Source: Desulfobacteraceae bacterium (GTDB lineage Bacteria; Desulfobacterota; Desulfobacteria; Desulfobacterales; JAUWMJ01). From it: a stretch of 6,878 nt of DNA. The position numbers and the translations under genes are program-made. The DNA lies in NCBI GenBank assembly GCA_030612225.1, contig JAUWOH010000160.1:1-6878 (forward strand), in the 5' to 3' direction. This document shows positions 5,900-6,878 of the stretch, one piece after another; position 1 is the stretch's first letter; the number at the start of each line of letters is the position of its first letter. The notes under the pieces were generated by a model that was not told where the DNA came from, did not search any database, and saw nothing but the letters and a program-made list of their open reading frames with translations.

Positions 5900-5902
5900 A
5901 AA
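5875..5902 (+). promoter_or_regulatory. Weak candidate promoter for the PilT-like gene
   Basis: TTGAAA (5875-5880) is followed after 16 bases by TGTAAA (5897-5902), placing a start near 5909 and leaving about 30 bases of leader with the AAGGAG at 5926-5931. The match is mediocre and other positions in this AT-rich gap cannot be excluded. Confidence 0.3.
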
Positions 5903-5939
5903 GGTGTTAAATACCAATATAAGCCAAGGAGATCTCTTT

Positions 5940-6878
5940 ATGTCAGAGCAAATTCTAACAACCTCAGCGACCTGTGTTCATAACAATCCTGTTTGTGGGC
6001 GTATCGTAGCAAAAGATAAAGCTAATACGAATTATATCTATGTTGAGCATAAAGGGCAACGTTTTGAATTTTGCTCTTTTGCCTGCCTTTCGTTGCTTAT
6101 AAAAGCAAATCGGCAAAAAAGTAAGGATAATCCTAATGCGAATATTAAAGATACCTTTTGCGATCTATGCTCAAGCCTGATTCCGGCAGGTAAGAGTGTG
6201 CATACGATTATGCTCCGGGAAGAGGAATTTGATAATTGCTGCGGGTTGTGCGCCAAATTTTATGATCAAGGATTTCAAGAATCTGCGCCGGGGATTGCAA
6301 AAGACGCCCCGAAAATCGAAAACCTCGATAAGATTGTCAAGGAGGGTTTTCGTAAAGTCCTGGAGCAAGCTGTTTCTATAAAAAGTTCTGATATTTTTAT
6401 ATCAGTAGGCAACCCCGTAAGACTGCGGACAGCCACTGGCTTTAAGATTATCACTGAACAAAAAATGACCAATGAGATGGTGGATAAGGCGGTCGAGAAC
6501 TTACTTCCCGAGGAGAAATTAGCTGAATTTCGTAAAGGGAATGATGTGGATATGGGTTTTGGCATTGACGATTTGAGTCGTTTCCGTGTAAATCTTTTTC
6601 ATGAAAAAGACGGTTCAGCTATGGTTATCCGGCCTTTACCGTTTGATATTCCAGACTTAGCAAGCTTAAATCTTCCTGATGTTTTAAATGATTTTAGCTA
6701 TTTGCGTTCAGGGCTTATTTTAGTGACAGGTGTTACCGGGAGCGGAAAATCAACAACCTTAGCCTCATTTGTTAACACTATCAATATGCGCGATGAGCGT
6801 CATATTATTACCATCGAAGATCCGATTGAATATGTACTTCCCGGTGACCAGAAGTCTTTGGTGCATCAAAGAGAAGTT
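5940..6878 (+). CDS. PilT-family ATPase with N-terminal cysteine-rich (YHS/TRASH-like and zinc-ribbon-like) region, partial
   Basis: The 313 visible codons start at an ATG with AAGGAG eight bases upstream (5926-5931) and are cut by the window edge. Residues 12-54 hold C12, H14, C19, C45 and C49; the spacing of NPVCGR, then GQRFEFCSFACL, resembles YHS/TRASH metal-binding domains. Residues 74-104 hold CDLC (74-77) and C100, C101, C104, a second likely zinc site. From about residue 130 the sequence is PilT/GspE-like: EQAVSIKSSDIFISVGNPVR (142-161) corresponds to the N-terminal PAS-like domain of PilT, GVTGSGKST (264-272) is the Walker A P-loop, and IITIEDPIEY (289-298) is the Asp-box region, with VHQREV at the edge. 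Family members are hexameric cytoplasmic motors that drive retraction or assembly of type IV pili or related secretion systems. PilT normally begins almost directly with the PAS-like domain, so the roughly 115-residue cysteine-rich front is an addition; metal or redox sensing is inference. The Walker B, His box and C-terminus are beyond the edge. Confidence 0.88.
   Translation, partial: MSEQILTTSATCVHNNPVCGRIVAKDKANTNYIYVEHKGQRFEFCSFACLSLLIKANRQKSKDNPNANIKDTFCDLCSSLIPAGKSVHTIMLREEEFDNCCGLCAKFYDQGFQESAPGIAKDAPKIENLDKIVKEGFRKVLEQAVSIKSSDIFISVGNPVRLRTATGFKIITEQKMTNEMVDKAVENLLPEEKLAEFRKGNDVDMGFGIDDLSRFRVNLFHEKDGSAMVIRPLPFDIPDLASLNLPDVLNDFSYLRSGLILVTGVTGSGKSTTLASFVNTINMRDERHIITIEDPIEYVLPGDQKSLVHQREV

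Noticed and set aside
5833..5912. Integron attC-like recombination site: AACAAGCCGTTAAAC and GGACGG on the left, GTTAAAT on the right.
   Set aside because: The left half recalls attC, but the right half lacks the matching complement of GGACGG, the GTTAAAT does not pair with the left core, and no integron cassette or integrase is present.
5896..5923. TTGTAA-16-TATAAG as the promoter of the PilT-like gene.
   Set aside because: Its predicted start would fall within or right beside the ribosome binding site at 5926-5931, leaving almost no leader.
1..6878. CRISPR arrays, tRNA or rRNA genes, insertion sequences.
   Set aside because: No regularly spaced repeats, cloverleaf sequences, rRNA motifs or transposase genes were found on either strand.

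Overview
The window looks like chromosomal DNA from an anaerobic Desulfobacterota (former Deltaproteobacteria) relative. The evidence is a mix of a crotonase, a flavin amine-oxidase/phytoene-desaturase-type enzyme coupled to an iron-sulfur flavoreductase, a MazEF module and a PilT-type ATPase, with strong GGAGG ribosome binding sites throughout. The assignment is by gene flavour only; there is no rRNA or other marker.

Layout. (1) 1-252, minus: the N-terminal 84 codons of a crotonase (enoyl-CoA hydratase/isomerase superfamily), running off the left edge. (2) 253-457: a divergent promoter region with two near-consensus sigma70 promoters whose -35 boxes lie in identical, inverted 11-bp sequences. 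(3) 458-2292, plus: a membrane-anchored alpha/beta hydrolase with a long multi-pass C-terminal half, split in two by a one-base frame change at an A6 run (893-898) just before the GHSMG nucleophile elbow. (4) 2303-4971, minus, convergent with the hydrolase: a two-gene operon of a FAD-dependent desaturase/saturase-like oxidoreductase followed, with an ATGA overlap, by a flavin-NAD-[2Fe-2S] reductase. A strong inverted repeat lies where the two convergent units end, and a 16-bp palindrome sits at the predicted transcription start of the operon. (5) 5130-5718, minus: a MazE/MazF-type toxin-antitoxin pair with its own promoter, overlapped by a tandem 9-bp repeat. (6) 5772-5939: a mostly non-coding gap. 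(7) 5940-6878, plus, cut by the right edge: a PilT-family secretion/retraction ATPase preceded by about 115 residues of cysteine-rich, YHS/TRASH-like and zinc-ribbon-like sequence.

How the genes may work together. The left two thirds look like a small lipid or isoprenoid/acyl-CoA redox neighbourhood. The reductase is translationally coupled to the flavoprotein and is the obvious candidate to pass NAD(P)H electrons through its 2Fe-2S domain to it; this suggests a reductive or electron-balanced role, but the substrate cannot be read from the sequence. The hydrolase and crotonase share a divergent control region and may be co-regulated. The right third is unrelated accessory DNA: a toxin-antitoxin module next to an unusual pilus-type ATPase. 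The most distinctive items are the metal-site/PilT fusion, the frame-shifted polytopic hydrolase, and the coupled flavoprotein-reductase pair.
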